Shown here piece after piece: positions 7,755 through 15,204 of a stretch of DNA of 36,964 nucleotides. Position numbers and translations under genes: made by a program. Under the pieces are notes generated by a model that saw only the letters and a list, made by a program, of their open reading frames with translations, was not told where the DNA came from and did not search any database. Source of the DNA: Stutzerimonas stutzeri (lineage in GTDB: Bacteria; Pseudomonadota; Gammaproteobacteria; Pseudomonadales; Pseudomonadaceae); assembly GCF_024448935.1 (NCBI RefSeq), contig NZ_JAMOIE010000048.1, positions 1 through 36,964 on the forward strand, in the 5' to 3' direction. Numbering within the stretch: the first letter of the stretch is position 1; the number at the start of each line of letters is the position of its first letter.

Positions 7755-8086
7755 GTCCGCTTACAGGCTCGTTTGCGGGCTACGCCTCATTCCATGGCAA
7801 CCTGGATACACCCAACCCCGAAGATGCCAAGCAGATAAAGGCCCCGGTACTGGTGTTGCACGGCGCCGATGACGCGGCCGTTTCGCAGGAGCAGGTCGAC
7901 GCTTTCGTCGCCGAGATGAAAGCCACCGAAGTGGATTGGCAGATGGTCAGCTACGGCAATGCCGTGCACTCGTTCACCGATCCCTACGCCAAGGTTCCGG
8001 GTCGCAATGAATACCATCCGGCAGTGGCGAAGCGCGCGTTCCAGGCCATGAATGATCTACTCGACGAGACGTTCGCTACGCAGTGA
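7751..8086 (+). pseudogene. C-terminal remnant of a dienelactone hydrolase-family protein
   Basis: The 111-residue frame matches the C-terminal half of a dienelactone hydrolase-like alpha/beta hydrolase: SFHGNLDTPNPEDA, IKAPVLVLHGADDAAVS (the Asp of the triad), then NAVHSFTDPYA (the His) and a C-terminal helix. Intact members are around 240-260 residues and carry their catalytic Cys or Ser in the missing N-terminal half. The first residues (MSPLTGSFAGYA) are an unrelated or scrambled junction, and the frame opens exactly on the stop of the DUF72 gene. A functional hydrolase is therefore not expected, although the frame could still be translated by coupling. Confidence 0.75.
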
Positions 8087-8152
8087 TAGCGCACGGAGCC
8101 GTTCGATAAAGATCGGCGGATGCCATTACAAAGCATCCGCCAATGCATCGAC

Positions 8153-8749
8153 TTATCGCGGAATGATCCGTACCCGTCCAGCCGTGTTGTCACGGCGGGC
8201 GACCTTCTCGTTTTCCGCCCGACCAGGAATGGAGCCATCATCGGCGCCGCGATCCGGTGTGGCCATGCCGTTGAGCTTGCGCTCGTCTTCGCTGATGGAG
8301 GAGGCGTCGGGGTAACCGGTGGTCAGTGTCTCGGTGCTGGCGGTGACAGGCGTTGCGTCATCGCTGCCCCAGGTGGCGCTGCGCTCATCGATGTCGATTG
8401 CACCGTTGCGCTCCATGACCTGCTCGACCCAGGAGACCTGGCTATCGTCCTCCAGCGTGACGGTGACTACGGTCGATCCCCGACGTGCCGCCTCCGGGTA
8501 ACGGCCGGCATGCTTGCTCGAATCGTCGCCGAAGACCTTGCTGAAGAAGCTGCCGAGTTTGTCGGCGACCGTGGCGTCTTCGTCCGGCTCTTCGCCGATG
8601 ACTTCGACGCGGCTGCTGTCGACCGTTTCAGGGTTGGAGGAGGCGGATACCTGGATGGCGCCACTGGCAATGCCCTGGCTCAGTAGCTCGGATTTGACTT
8701 GCTCGGCTTCGGCGTAACGGTCGAAGGCGGCGATGAGGATCTGGGTCAT
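8153..8749 (-). CDS. General-stress-protein-17M-like (YflT-type) protein
   Basis: The 198-residue product begins MTQILIAAFDRYAEAEQVKS and has a single N-terminal domain resembling the general stress protein 17M/YflT fold (about residues 1-45). A middle section follows (DKLGSFFSKVFGDDSSKHAGRYPEAARRGSTVVTVTLED), as seen in many proteobacterial stress-associated homologs. The C-terminal third is acidic, Ser/Thr-rich and probably disordered (from about residue 135). The ATG at 8749 is preferred to the upstream ATG at 8773 because the domain begins directly there; neither has a strong ribosome binding site. It is the only intact gene inside a stretch of truncated ones. A role in osmotic or general stress is inferred from the family. 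Confidence 0.72.
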   Translation of the reverse strand: MTQILIAAFDRYAEAEQVKSELLSQGIASGAIQVSASSNPETVDSSRVEVIGEEPDEDATVADKLGSFFSKVFGDDSSKHAGRYPEAARRGSTVVTVTLEDDSQVSWVEQVMERNGAIDIDERSATWGSDDATPVTASTETLTTGYPDASSISEDERKLNGMATPDRGADDGSIPGRAENEKVARRDNTAGRVRIIPR

Positions 8750-8958
8750 GGATGTACCGCAGATGGGCTGCATCTAAACAATGTGCAGCCGTGGCTGCGT
8801 TGACAGTTGTAGCAAGCGCCTCGGTAAGTCAGCTAGACGCACGCCGTCCTGTCTATTGGGCGCAGGGGGCGGGGCATTGGTTCCGGTCGTTCTCATTACC
8901 CAATGCTTCGGGCAGTTGGCCCGTACCCGGAGCTGCACCGTCCAGGGGCAGCTCCGTT

Positions 8959-9162
8959 TGCGACGTCTGCGCCTTCGCGGGCGAAGTGCACGGCTGCGGC
9001 ACGACCGATACCGCTGTCGCCACCGCTGACCAGCGCGACCTTGCCTTCCAGCTTGCCGCTGCCCTTGTAGCTGTCACGGATGAACTCGGCAGGTGGCTGC
9101 AGCTCGCTTTCCAGCCCGGGTAGACGGTCCTGCTTCTGCGCGCGAATTTTCGGTTAGCTCAT
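8959..9162 (-). pseudogene. Truncated short-chain dehydrogenase (YghA-like SDR), N-terminal part
   Basis: An ATG at 9162 with GGAG five nt upstream opens a frame that hits TAA at codon 3. The frame then continues as a recognisable SDR N-terminus: DSYKGSGKLEGKVALVSGGD, then SGIGRAAAVHFAREGADV, containing the NAD(P)-binding GGxxGIG motif. Homology stops at about 8959, so roughly three quarters of a normal SDR of about 280-300 residues is missing, including the catalytic Ser-Tyr-Lys part. The gene is dead by both nonsense mutation and truncation. Confidence 0.82.
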
Positions 9163-9194
9163 ACAATCTCCAGTCGTGTGAATGCTTGCTGTAG

Positions 9195-9788
9195 ATACGG
9201 CTGGCGCCTGAGTTCAAGCGGCCAGCGCTGGTGGCGGCCTATGTACTGACCGCGCTGGTGATTACCGCGCAGTTCACCGCCTACACCTATATCGAACCCT
9301 TCGCGCAGACCATCGCGCGCCTGAACGGCAACATGACCACGGCGCTGCTGCTGCTGTTCGGTGGGGCCGGTATTCTCGGGTCGGTGCTCTTCAGCCGTTA
9401 CAGCAACCGGTATCCGAAGGGCTTCCTGATCGCGGCGATTTCGACCGTGGCTATGTGCCTGTTGCTGCTGTTGCCCGCATCGCGCGACGGCTCGCTGCTG
9501 GCTGCTCTGGTGGTGGTATGGGGTATCGCCGGCATGTGCTTTGGCCTGGCGCTACAGGCGAAAGTACTGAACCTCGCCTCCGATGCGACGGATGTCGCCA
9601 TGGCCTTGTTCTCAGGCATCTATAACGTCGGCATTGGCGGCGGCGCACTGCTGGGCAGCCTGGTCACCGCTCATCTCGGCCTCAGCGCTGTTGGCATCGT
9701 TGGCGGTCTGTTGGCCCTGAGCGGCGTCGTGCTGTGCTGCTTTGCGACCTATCGCTTCGCCAGGCCGGTGAGCCGCGCCGCGCTCTGA
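9195..9788 (+). pseudogene. C-terminal half of an MFS efflux transporter (SotB/DHA1-like)
   Basis: From about 9200 the frame reads [20 protein letters not shown], then [15 protein letters not shown] and [20 protein letters not shown], the seventh and eighth helices of a DHA1-type sugar or drug efflux transporter. It continues through helix twelve to [12 protein letters not shown]. Only six of twelve helices remain. An in-frame TAG lies a few codons before the homology, and no start with a ribosome binding site is seen; the GTG at 9231 falls inside a helix. The missing N-terminal half would have been where the truncated SDR gene now begins, so one deletion or rearrangement may explain both. 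Confidence 0.82.
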
Positions 9789-9919
9789 CGCGCTGGGGCA
9801 GGTGTCAGCGGGGTTGTGATCCCACGTTGCTGCGCGGGTTAGGCTTGGCCGAAGAGCTGGGTGCTCCGTTGACGCAAATTCCTGGCGACGTCGATTCCGG
9901 TATCGGCCGTCAATGAAGG

Positions 9920-9941
9920 GGCTGGCGTACCGTAGCCAGCC
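9920..9941 (-). terminator. Hairpin downstream of the chemoreceptor gene
   Basis: GGCTGGC (9920-9926) and GCCAGCC (9935-9941) form a perfect 7-bp stem around an 8-nt loop, immediately after the stop of the minus-strand gene at 9948. On the minus strand it is followed by CCTTCATT, a weak T-containing tail. It is probably a terminator. Confidence 0.5.
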
Positions 9942-9947
9942 ATCCCA

Positions 9948-11261
9948 TCAATGCAGTTCGTTGGCGAAGCGACCCACCGCGCTTACGACCTGTTTGGCCC
10001 CGTCCTGGATTTCGACGATGACCTCGCCCGCCTGGTTGGCCAGCGACAGCCCTTGGGCTGCTTGCTCGCGGCTGTTGGCCATTTCCCGTACGGCTTCGTC
10101 GACCAGCGCCTGGTTCTTCTGCACCACACTGACGATCTCTTCGGTAGCGGCGCTGGTGCGGCCGGCCAGTTGGCGAACTTCGTCGGCGACTACAGCAAAC
10201 CCGCGACCCTGTTCACCGGCGCGTGCGGCTTCGATGGCGGCGTTGAGTGCAAGCAGGTTGGTTTGTGCAGCGATGCCGCCAATGGTCTGGACGATGGAGC
10301 TGATCAGGTGCGATTGCTGGCCCAGCGCCTCGATACCCTGAGTGGCCGATTCGACCTCCTCGGCGATGCGTTTCATGGTCGCAACCGTATCCTTGACCAC
10401 CACGGCGCCGCGCTCGGCGCTGGTGTCGGTCTTGCGCGACACATCATAGGCGATGCTCGCCGCTTCCCGGACCTCTTCCTCACGTGCGACCTGATCGCTG
10501 ACCACACTGGCGAACTTGACCACTTTGCACAGCTTGCCTTCGGTGTCATAGACGGGGTTGTAAGTCGCTTCCAGCCAGACGTCCCGGCCCTTGCTGTCGA
10601 TGCGCTTGAAGCGATTCGCAACGAATTCGCCGCGATTTAGCGTTTGCCAGAAGGTCTTGTACTGCTGGGAAGACGCTTCTTCCGGAGGGCAGAACATGCT
10701 GTGGTGCTTGCCCACGATCTGCTTGAGCGAATAGCCCATGCCTTGCAGGAACTGGTCGTTGGCCGAGACTATGGTGCCGTCCAGATTGAACTGAATGACC
10801 GCGGTAGAACGCAGCAGCGCGTTGATGAACGCTTCGTTCTCCTTGGCCAGCTGCAGCTCTTTCGTCACTTCACGGGCGTACCCGCTCATGTGCAGCAACT
10901 TGCCTTGGGCGTTCAGGATCGGATACCAGTCGATGTGCAGCCAGGCAAGGCTGCCGTCGGTGCGCAGAAAACGATAGTCGTCGCTGACGGGTTCGAGCTT
11001 GGACACAGCCGCTCGGAAATTATGAAAGCAGGGCAGGCTTTTTACATAGGCCGGGACGATATCCGCCATGGCGCGGCCTTTCAGTTGCTCGACGGTGTAG
11101 CCGAGCGTCTGCGCGAATTTCTGGTTGACGGCCACCATTCGAAACTCGGTGTCGAGGGTGATCGACAGCATCGTTGCGTTCATTTGTTCGCGAAGCTGCC
11201 GAAGCAGCGACAGTTCTACAGTCTGCTCTTCGACTTGTTTTTTGAGGTGGTTGTTGAACAT
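9948..11261 (-). CDS. Soluble PAS-PAS methyl-accepting chemotaxis protein (BdlA/Aer-like)
   Basis: The 437-residue product has no signal peptide or membrane helix. A short coiled N-terminal helix ([19 protein letters not shown]) leads into a first PAS domain (about 25-135, [20 protein letters not shown]) and a second (about 145-260, [20 protein letters not shown]). A short MCP signalling hairpin follows, with the conserved tip [20 protein letters not shown] near residues 330-350. This is the layout of BdlA and related cytoplasmic receptors that sense redox or small ligands through PAS domains and signal to CheA or c-di-GMP networks. The ATG at 11261 was chosen over upstream TTG starts. Heme or FAD binding cannot be judged from the sequence. 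Confidence 0.88.
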   Translation of the reverse strand: MFNNHLKKQVEEQTVELSLLRQLREQMNATMLSITLDTEFRMVAVNQKFAQTLGYTVEQLKGRAMADIVPAYVKSLPCFHNFRAAVSKLEPVSDDYRFLRTDGSLAWLHIDWYPILNAQGKLLHMSGYAREVTKELQLAKENEAFINALLRSTAVIQFNLDGTIVSANDQFLQGMGYSLKQIVGKHHSMFCPPEEASSQQYKTFWQTLNRGEFVANRFKRIDSKGRDVWLEATYNPVYDTEGKLCKVVKFASVVSDQVAREEEVREAASIAYDVSRKTDTSAERGAVVVKDTVATMKRIAEEVESATQGIEALGQQSHLISSIVQTIGGIAAQTNLLALNAAIEAARAGEQGRGFAVVADEVRQLAGRTSAATEEIVSVVQKNQALVDEAVREMANSREQAAQGLSLANQAGEVIVEIQDGAKQVVSAVGRFANELH

Positions 11262-11347
11262 GAAAGCACCGACAGATGACTGGACGTACCTCTCTATCGG
11301 CACGCCACTTCCATACTTGATGACCAACGTCGCTCGGAGCGCGTGCC

Positions 11348-11758
11348 TCAGTCGACCCGCTCCAGGCGCACCCGGATCACGCCGGCGCGCGTGCTGGCGA
11401 TGTGCTCAAACGCCGCTTTCGACAGGTCGATAATCCGCCCTCGGACGAACGGCCCGCGGTCGTTAATACGCACTACGATGCTTTGGCCGTTACGGGTGTT
11501 GATTACCCGAACCTTCGTGCCGAAGGACAGGGTGCGGTGCGCTGCCGTGAGTGCATTTTGGTCGAAGCGCTCGCCGCTGGCGGTCAGTTTGTTGTGGTGC
11601 TGGTTGCCGTAATACGAGGCCTTGCCTGAACCGATCAGTGCGCCCGTCTCGGTGGGCGCTTCCTGCGGTGAGGGGATCTTCGGTCGCGGAGTGGTACAGC
11701 CTGCAAGTGCTACGACCGTGAGCAGGGTGAACAACCAAACGGCTGGCCTGATGAGCAT
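11348..11758 (-). CDS. RlpA-like septal ring lytic transglycosylase lipoprotein
   Basis: The 136-residue product has a lipoprotein signal with lipobox LAGC (Cys21) and a double-psi beta-barrel domain (about residues 44-134). RlpA cleaves glycan strands lacking stem peptides at the septum. The family residues are visible in SGERFD (catalytic-site Glu), TAAHRTL (His) and INDRGPF (Asp). There is no C-terminal SPOR domain, so this is one of the short RlpA-like lipoproteins rather than the full-length septal enzyme. Outer-membrane sorting is likely because Cys+1 is Thr. It sits alone, about 90 nt downstream of the chemoreceptor start. Confidence 0.85.
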   Translation of the reverse strand: MLIRPAVWLFTLLTVVALAGCTTPRPKIPSPQEAPTETGALIGSGKASYYGNQHHNKLTASGERFDQNALTAAHRTLSFGTKVRVINTRNGQSIVVRINDRGPFVRGRIIDLSKAAFEHIASTRAGVIRVRLERVD

Positions 11759-11928
11759 CGTCGATCCTTGTCTTCGTCATGAGGAATCCGGGCAGCGCCG
11801 TACGGAACGGTAAGGCGCGGAGCCATTATGAGAGTGTATCGGTGCCAGTAAGTTTTCGAGGTCACTCGTGCTTCAGTGATCAGCGCTCGCGCACCGGGGA
11901 GGGTGCAAGCCGAGCGGTGTAATGCATA

Positions 11929-11952
11929 GCGGACCCGATCGCCCGGGTCCGC
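11929..11952 (-). terminator. Putative terminator of the PheC-like gene
   Basis: GCGGACCC (11929-11936) and GGGTCCGC (11945-11952) form a perfect 8-bp stem around an 8-nt loop, starting 10 nt after the stop at 11963 on the minus strand. It is followed by TATGCATT, not a full T-run. Confidence 0.6.
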
Positions 11953-11962
11953 CCCGGCGCGC

Positions 11963-12739
11963 TTACTCGCTCGGTTTGGCCAACCAGGCGTCAGCGATGC
12001 GTTGGTATTCTCCAGTGGCCCTGGTCAGGTGCAGCCACTGATCGACGTAGGCCTTGAATGCCACATCACCGCGCGGCAGCAGGAAGGCCTTTTCGCTGTA
12101 CTGCAGGGGTTTGTCGGGGTTAACCGCACACAGAGTCGGGTAGTTGCGCTGTTGATACTGCGCCTCCGACGAGTCGGTGATCATTACGTCGGCCTTGTTA
12201 TCGGCGACGGATTTGAAGATCACGGTGTTGTCGTGGAACAGCTCCAGCTGCGCCTTGGGCAGCTCGCGACGCACGAAGGCTTCGTTGGTGCCGCCTGGCG
12301 GCTCGATCAGGCGCACCGAGGGCTGGTTGAGCTGCTCGACGGTCTGGTACTTCTCGGCCTCATCACAGCGAACGAAGGGGATCTTGCCGTCCACGGTGAT
12401 CGGGTTGCTGAAGAAGGCCTTCTTTTGCCGCTCGAGTGAAATGGAGACGCCGCCCACGGCCATGTCGCATTGAGCGAGGAAGTCCGGCATCAAGGTCTTC
12501 CAGGTGGTCGGTACCCACTCGATCTTGACGCCCAGGGACTTTGCCAGTGACTCGGCGAGGGCGATGTCGATGCCCTCGTAGCGCTTGTCGTCGCGCAGAA
12601 AGGTGTAGGGCTTGTAGTCGCCAGTCGTGCAGATCTTCAGCGTACCGCGCTGTTGGGCTTCATCGAGCACCGAGGAGGAGGGCGCAGCGAAGGCCGCGCC
12701 GCTGGCCAGCAAGACGCCAGCCGCAATCAGAGATCTCAT
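11963..12739 (-). CDS. Periplasmic PheC-like protein (cyclohexadienyl dehydratase or amino-acid-binding protein)
   Basis: The 258-residue product has a signal peptide (cleavage near AFA-AP, residue 18) and a type II periplasmic-binding-protein fold. GTLKICTTGDYKPYTF, MAVGGVSISLERQKKAFFS, PPGGTNEAF, DVMITDSSEAQYQ and AFKAYVDQWLH closely parallel Pseudomonas PheC, the periplasmic cyclohexadienyl dehydratase that arose from a solute-binding protein. The Glu in the TDSSEAQ segment aligns with the segment holding the PheC catalytic acid. No ABC permease or ATPase lies beside it, which favours an enzyme or an orphan receptor over a transporter component. Enzyme versus binder cannot be settled by eye. 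Confidence 0.7.
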   Translation of the reverse strand: MRSLIAAGVLLASGAAFAAPSSSVLDEAQQRGTLKICTTGDYKPYTFLRDDKRYEGIDIALAESLAKSLGVKIEWVPTTWKTLMPDFLAQCDMAVGGVSISLERQKKAFFSNPITVDGKIPFVRCDEAEKYQTVEQLNQPSVRLIEPPGGTNEAFVRRELPKAQLELFHDNTVIFKSVADNKADVMITDSSEAQYQQRNYPTLCAVNPDKPLQYSEKAFLLPRGDVAFKAYVDQWLHLTRATGEYQRIADAWLAKPSE

Positions 12740-12879
12740 GGTGTTTCCTTACAAGGACATGCCTGGGCTGCGGTTATTGTTCTGACCCGTCAGTCGGGCA
12801 CGTCGAACGTAACGGAGAGCGGCCAGACCTCACAAGGGGTTTGCGTGACGCCGTACCGCCGCGTAAGCACCGGGACCAT

Positions 12880-12973
12880 GGCCGAACAAGTTCGGCCCTG
12901 CACTCGGGCTGAATTTGTTTCGCCGTCCTACGGTCAGCCAACGATTCCCTTGCAGGGCCGAATTCATTCGGCC
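12880..12973. repeat. Inverted pair of REP hairpins
   Basis: Two near-identical hairpins lie 58 nt apart in opposite orientation: GGCCGAA-CAAG-TTCGGCC (12880-12897) and GGCCGAA-TTCA-TTCGGCC (12956-12973). Both carry CAG at the equivalent flank. The arms match REP hairpins elsewhere in this window (34.66, 34.75 and 34.80 kb), so this is a BIME-like pair. It lies upstream of the PheC-like gene and downstream of rlhA. Confidence 0.75.
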
Positions 12974-13010
12974 GCCGTGCGGTAATTCCAAGGCTGATCC
13001 CCGGCAGGCC

Positions 13011-15011
13011 TCAGGCGTGCGGCTTGCTGCGAATGGTTTTCATCAAGTCGGCCGGGGTGATGTGGCCGACCACGCTGCTGGCGCTGCCCGGCTGCGGCAG
13101 GTCGAGGATGTTGCCCTTGATCTTGCCGATCACGTGCATCTCGCAGGGCTTGCAGTCGAATTTCAGGGTCAGTACCTCATCGCCGTGCATCAGCTGCATC
13201 GGCGCAACCTTGGTGCGCACGCCGGTGACGCCCTTGGCCTGTTTCGGGCAGAGGTTGAATGAGAAACGCAGGCAGTGCTTGGTGATCATCACCGGCACTT
13301 CGCCGGTTTCCTCGTGGGCCTCGTAGGCCGCATCGATCAGCTGCACGCCGTAACGGTGATAGAACGCCCGGGCTTTCTCGTTGTAGACGTTGGCGAGGAA
13401 CGACAGGTGCGCTTCCGGGTAGACCGGCGGCGGCACGCTGACCGGCTTGCGCCCGCCGCGCGGACGGATGGCTTCGCGCGCTTCGCCCAGCGCCTCGATG
13501 GCCTCGCGGCGCAGCGCCTTGAGCTGCGAGTTGGGGATGAAGAAGGCCTGCGGTGCATCCACTTCGACTTCTTCGGCGTGGTAGATCGTGGTGCCCAGCT
13601 GGCTCAGCAGGTCGGCAATCTGGCCGGGTACCTGTTCCGGTTTCTTCGCTTCGCCGAACGGGCCAGCCAGGGTGGCCGTGGCATAGGCGCCTTCCTCGCT
13701 GGTGACGTGCAGTTCCAGTTCATCGGCGCGCAATTTCGCCAGCCAGCGCACGCCGATGCGGCGCTCGGCGGAGGTCTTGAGCAGCGCGTTCTGCCAGTTG
13801 TGATCCAGGTTGCGGTTGAGCGGGTGGTTCGGGCGCACCTGACGCATGGCGGCGGGCATTTCGTTGGGTTCGACGCGGTACTGCCAGAACGACTGACCGT
13901 CCTCCTCGAACCGCTTCAGCGGCTCGACCACGCTGGCACGGAAACCCACCACCTCGCGCTTGATCAGCACGTTGAGGCCGTCGCCGTTGGACAGCGGCTC
14001 GCGGGTCTGCACGGTCAGGTCATGCTTGCCGACCTTGAGCACTTCACCCACGGCGAGACCGGTGAAGGTCGGCGAGTCGAAGGCGCCAATGTCGATCTTG
14101 CGGTCGGTCACGAAGTAATCGGTGCTGCCGCGGTGAAAGGTCTTGTCCGGGTCCGGTACGAAGAAATGGTCGGTGCGACCGCTGGAGGCACGGGCGAGGT
14201 CCGGGCGCTCGGCGAGGATGCCGTCGAGGCGCTGGCGGTAGTAAGCGGTGATGTTTTTCACGTAGCTCACATCCTTGTAGCGCCCTTCGATCTTGAACGA
14301 ACGCACGCCGGCATCGACCAGCGCGCGCAGGTTCGCGCTCTGGTTGTTGTCCTTCATCGACAGCAGGTGCTTGTCGAAGGCAACGACGCGGCCCTGGTCA
14401 TCCTTCAGCGTGTAGGGCAGGCGGCACGCTTGGGAGCAATCGCCACGGTTGGCGCTGCGGCCGTTTTGCGCATGGGAAATGTTGCACTGCCCGGAAAACG
14501 CCACGCACAGGGCGCCATGGATGAAGAATTCCAGCGTCGAATCCACTTCGTCGTAAATCGCGCGGATTTCCTGCAGGTTCAGCTCGCGGGCCAGCACCAG
14601 CTGCGAGAAACCGGCCTTGTCGAGAAACGTGGCGCGCTCCAGGGTGCGGATGTCGGTCTGGGTGCTGGCGTGCAGTTCGATCGGCGGGATGTCCATTTCC
14701 ATCACGCCCATGTCCTGCACGATCAGCGCATCGACGCCGATTTCATAGAGCTGCCAGATCAGCGCCCGCGCAGCTTCCAGCTCATCGTCATGGAGGATGG
14801 TGTTGATGGTGACGAATACCCGTGCGTGGAACAGATGCGCAAATTTCACCAGCTCGGCGATGTCCGCCACGCTGTTCTCGGCGTTGTGCCGCGCACCGAA
14901 GCTCGGGCCGCCGATATACACCGCATCGGCGCCATGCAGGATGGCTTCACGGGCAATGCTGGCATCCCGGGCAGGGGCGAGCAGTTCGAGATGGTGCTTG
15001 GGCAGGGACAT
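13011..15011 (-). CDS. rlhA: 23S rRNA 5-hydroxycytidine synthase RlhA (U32 family)
   Basis: The 666-residue product is a U32-family protein with the C-terminal DUF3656-type extension that separates RlhA (YdcP) from the shorter tRNA hydroxylase TrhP (YegQ). RlhA is needed for hydroxylation of C2501 of 23S rRNA and uses prephenate-derived input and an iron-sulfur site. Visible motifs are LELLAPARDASIAREAILHG, YIGGPSFGAR and ELHASTQTDI. The cysteine pattern IHGALCVAFSGQC...NRGDCSQACRLPY, with CLRFSFNLCP and FDCKPC near the C-terminus, is the likely cluster ligand set. The ATG at 15011 matches the family N-terminus; the frame is open further upstream but that extension is not homologous. Confidence 0.85.
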   Translation of the reverse strand: MSLPKHHLELLAPARDASIAREAILHGADAVYIGGPSFGARHNAENSVADIAELVKFAHLFHARVFVTINTILHDDELEAARALIWQLYEIGVDALIVQDMGVMEMDIPPIELHASTQTDIRTLERATFLDKAGFSQLVLARELNLQEIRAIYDEVDSTLEFFIHGALCVAFSGQCNISHAQNGRSANRGDCSQACRLPYTLKDDQGRVVAFDKHLLSMKDNNQSANLRALVDAGVRSFKIEGRYKDVSYVKNITAYYRQRLDGILAERPDLARASSGRTDHFFVPDPDKTFHRGSTDYFVTDRKIDIGAFDSPTFTGLAVGEVLKVGKHDLTVQTREPLSNGDGLNVLIKREVVGFRASVVEPLKRFEEDGQSFWQYRVEPNEMPAAMRQVRPNHPLNRNLDHNWQNALLKTSAERRIGVRWLAKLRADELELHVTSEEGAYATATLAGPFGEAKKPEQVPGQIADLLSQLGTTIYHAEEVEVDAPQAFFIPNSQLKALRREAIEALGEAREAIRPRGGRKPVSVPPPVYPEAHLSFLANVYNEKARAFYHRYGVQLIDAAYEAHEETGEVPVMITKHCLRFSFNLCPKQAKGVTGVRTKVAPMQLMHGDEVLTLKFDCKPCEMHVIGKIKGNILDLPQPGSASSVVGHITPADLMKTIRSKPHA

Positions 15012-15163
15012 GGCGCGGACCGGATTTGAATCGAAAGTCACGCATTGTAATGGCTTGCGGTCGGTTTGGGACTGGCCGCCGGGCGAGTGGGGTGCCAGCA
15101 CCCGCGAGCAGGGTATTACGCCAACCTGCCCTCGGTGGACGGGGCGCGAGTGCACCGGTGGTT

Positions 15164-15191
15164 CCGTTCCCTCGCGAGTGCGAGGGAACGG
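15164..15191 (-). terminator. Strong hairpin terminating the glucan synthase gene
   Basis: A perfect 12-bp stem (CCGTTCCCTCGC at 15164-15175, GCGAGGGAACGG at 15180-15191) with a 4-nt loop starts 13 nt after the stop of the minus-strand glucan synthase gene. No T-run follows, but its strength and position suggest a terminator or 3'-end stabiliser. Confidence 0.65.
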
Positions 15192-15204
15192 TCTGCGGCT
15201 TCGT

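Noticed and set aside
13275-15029. Long plus-strand frame of 584 codons opposite rlhA
   Set aside because: It is antisense to a well-conserved gene; the low-complexity Val/Gly/Ala/Arg/His-rich translation is typical of GC-rich shadow frames.
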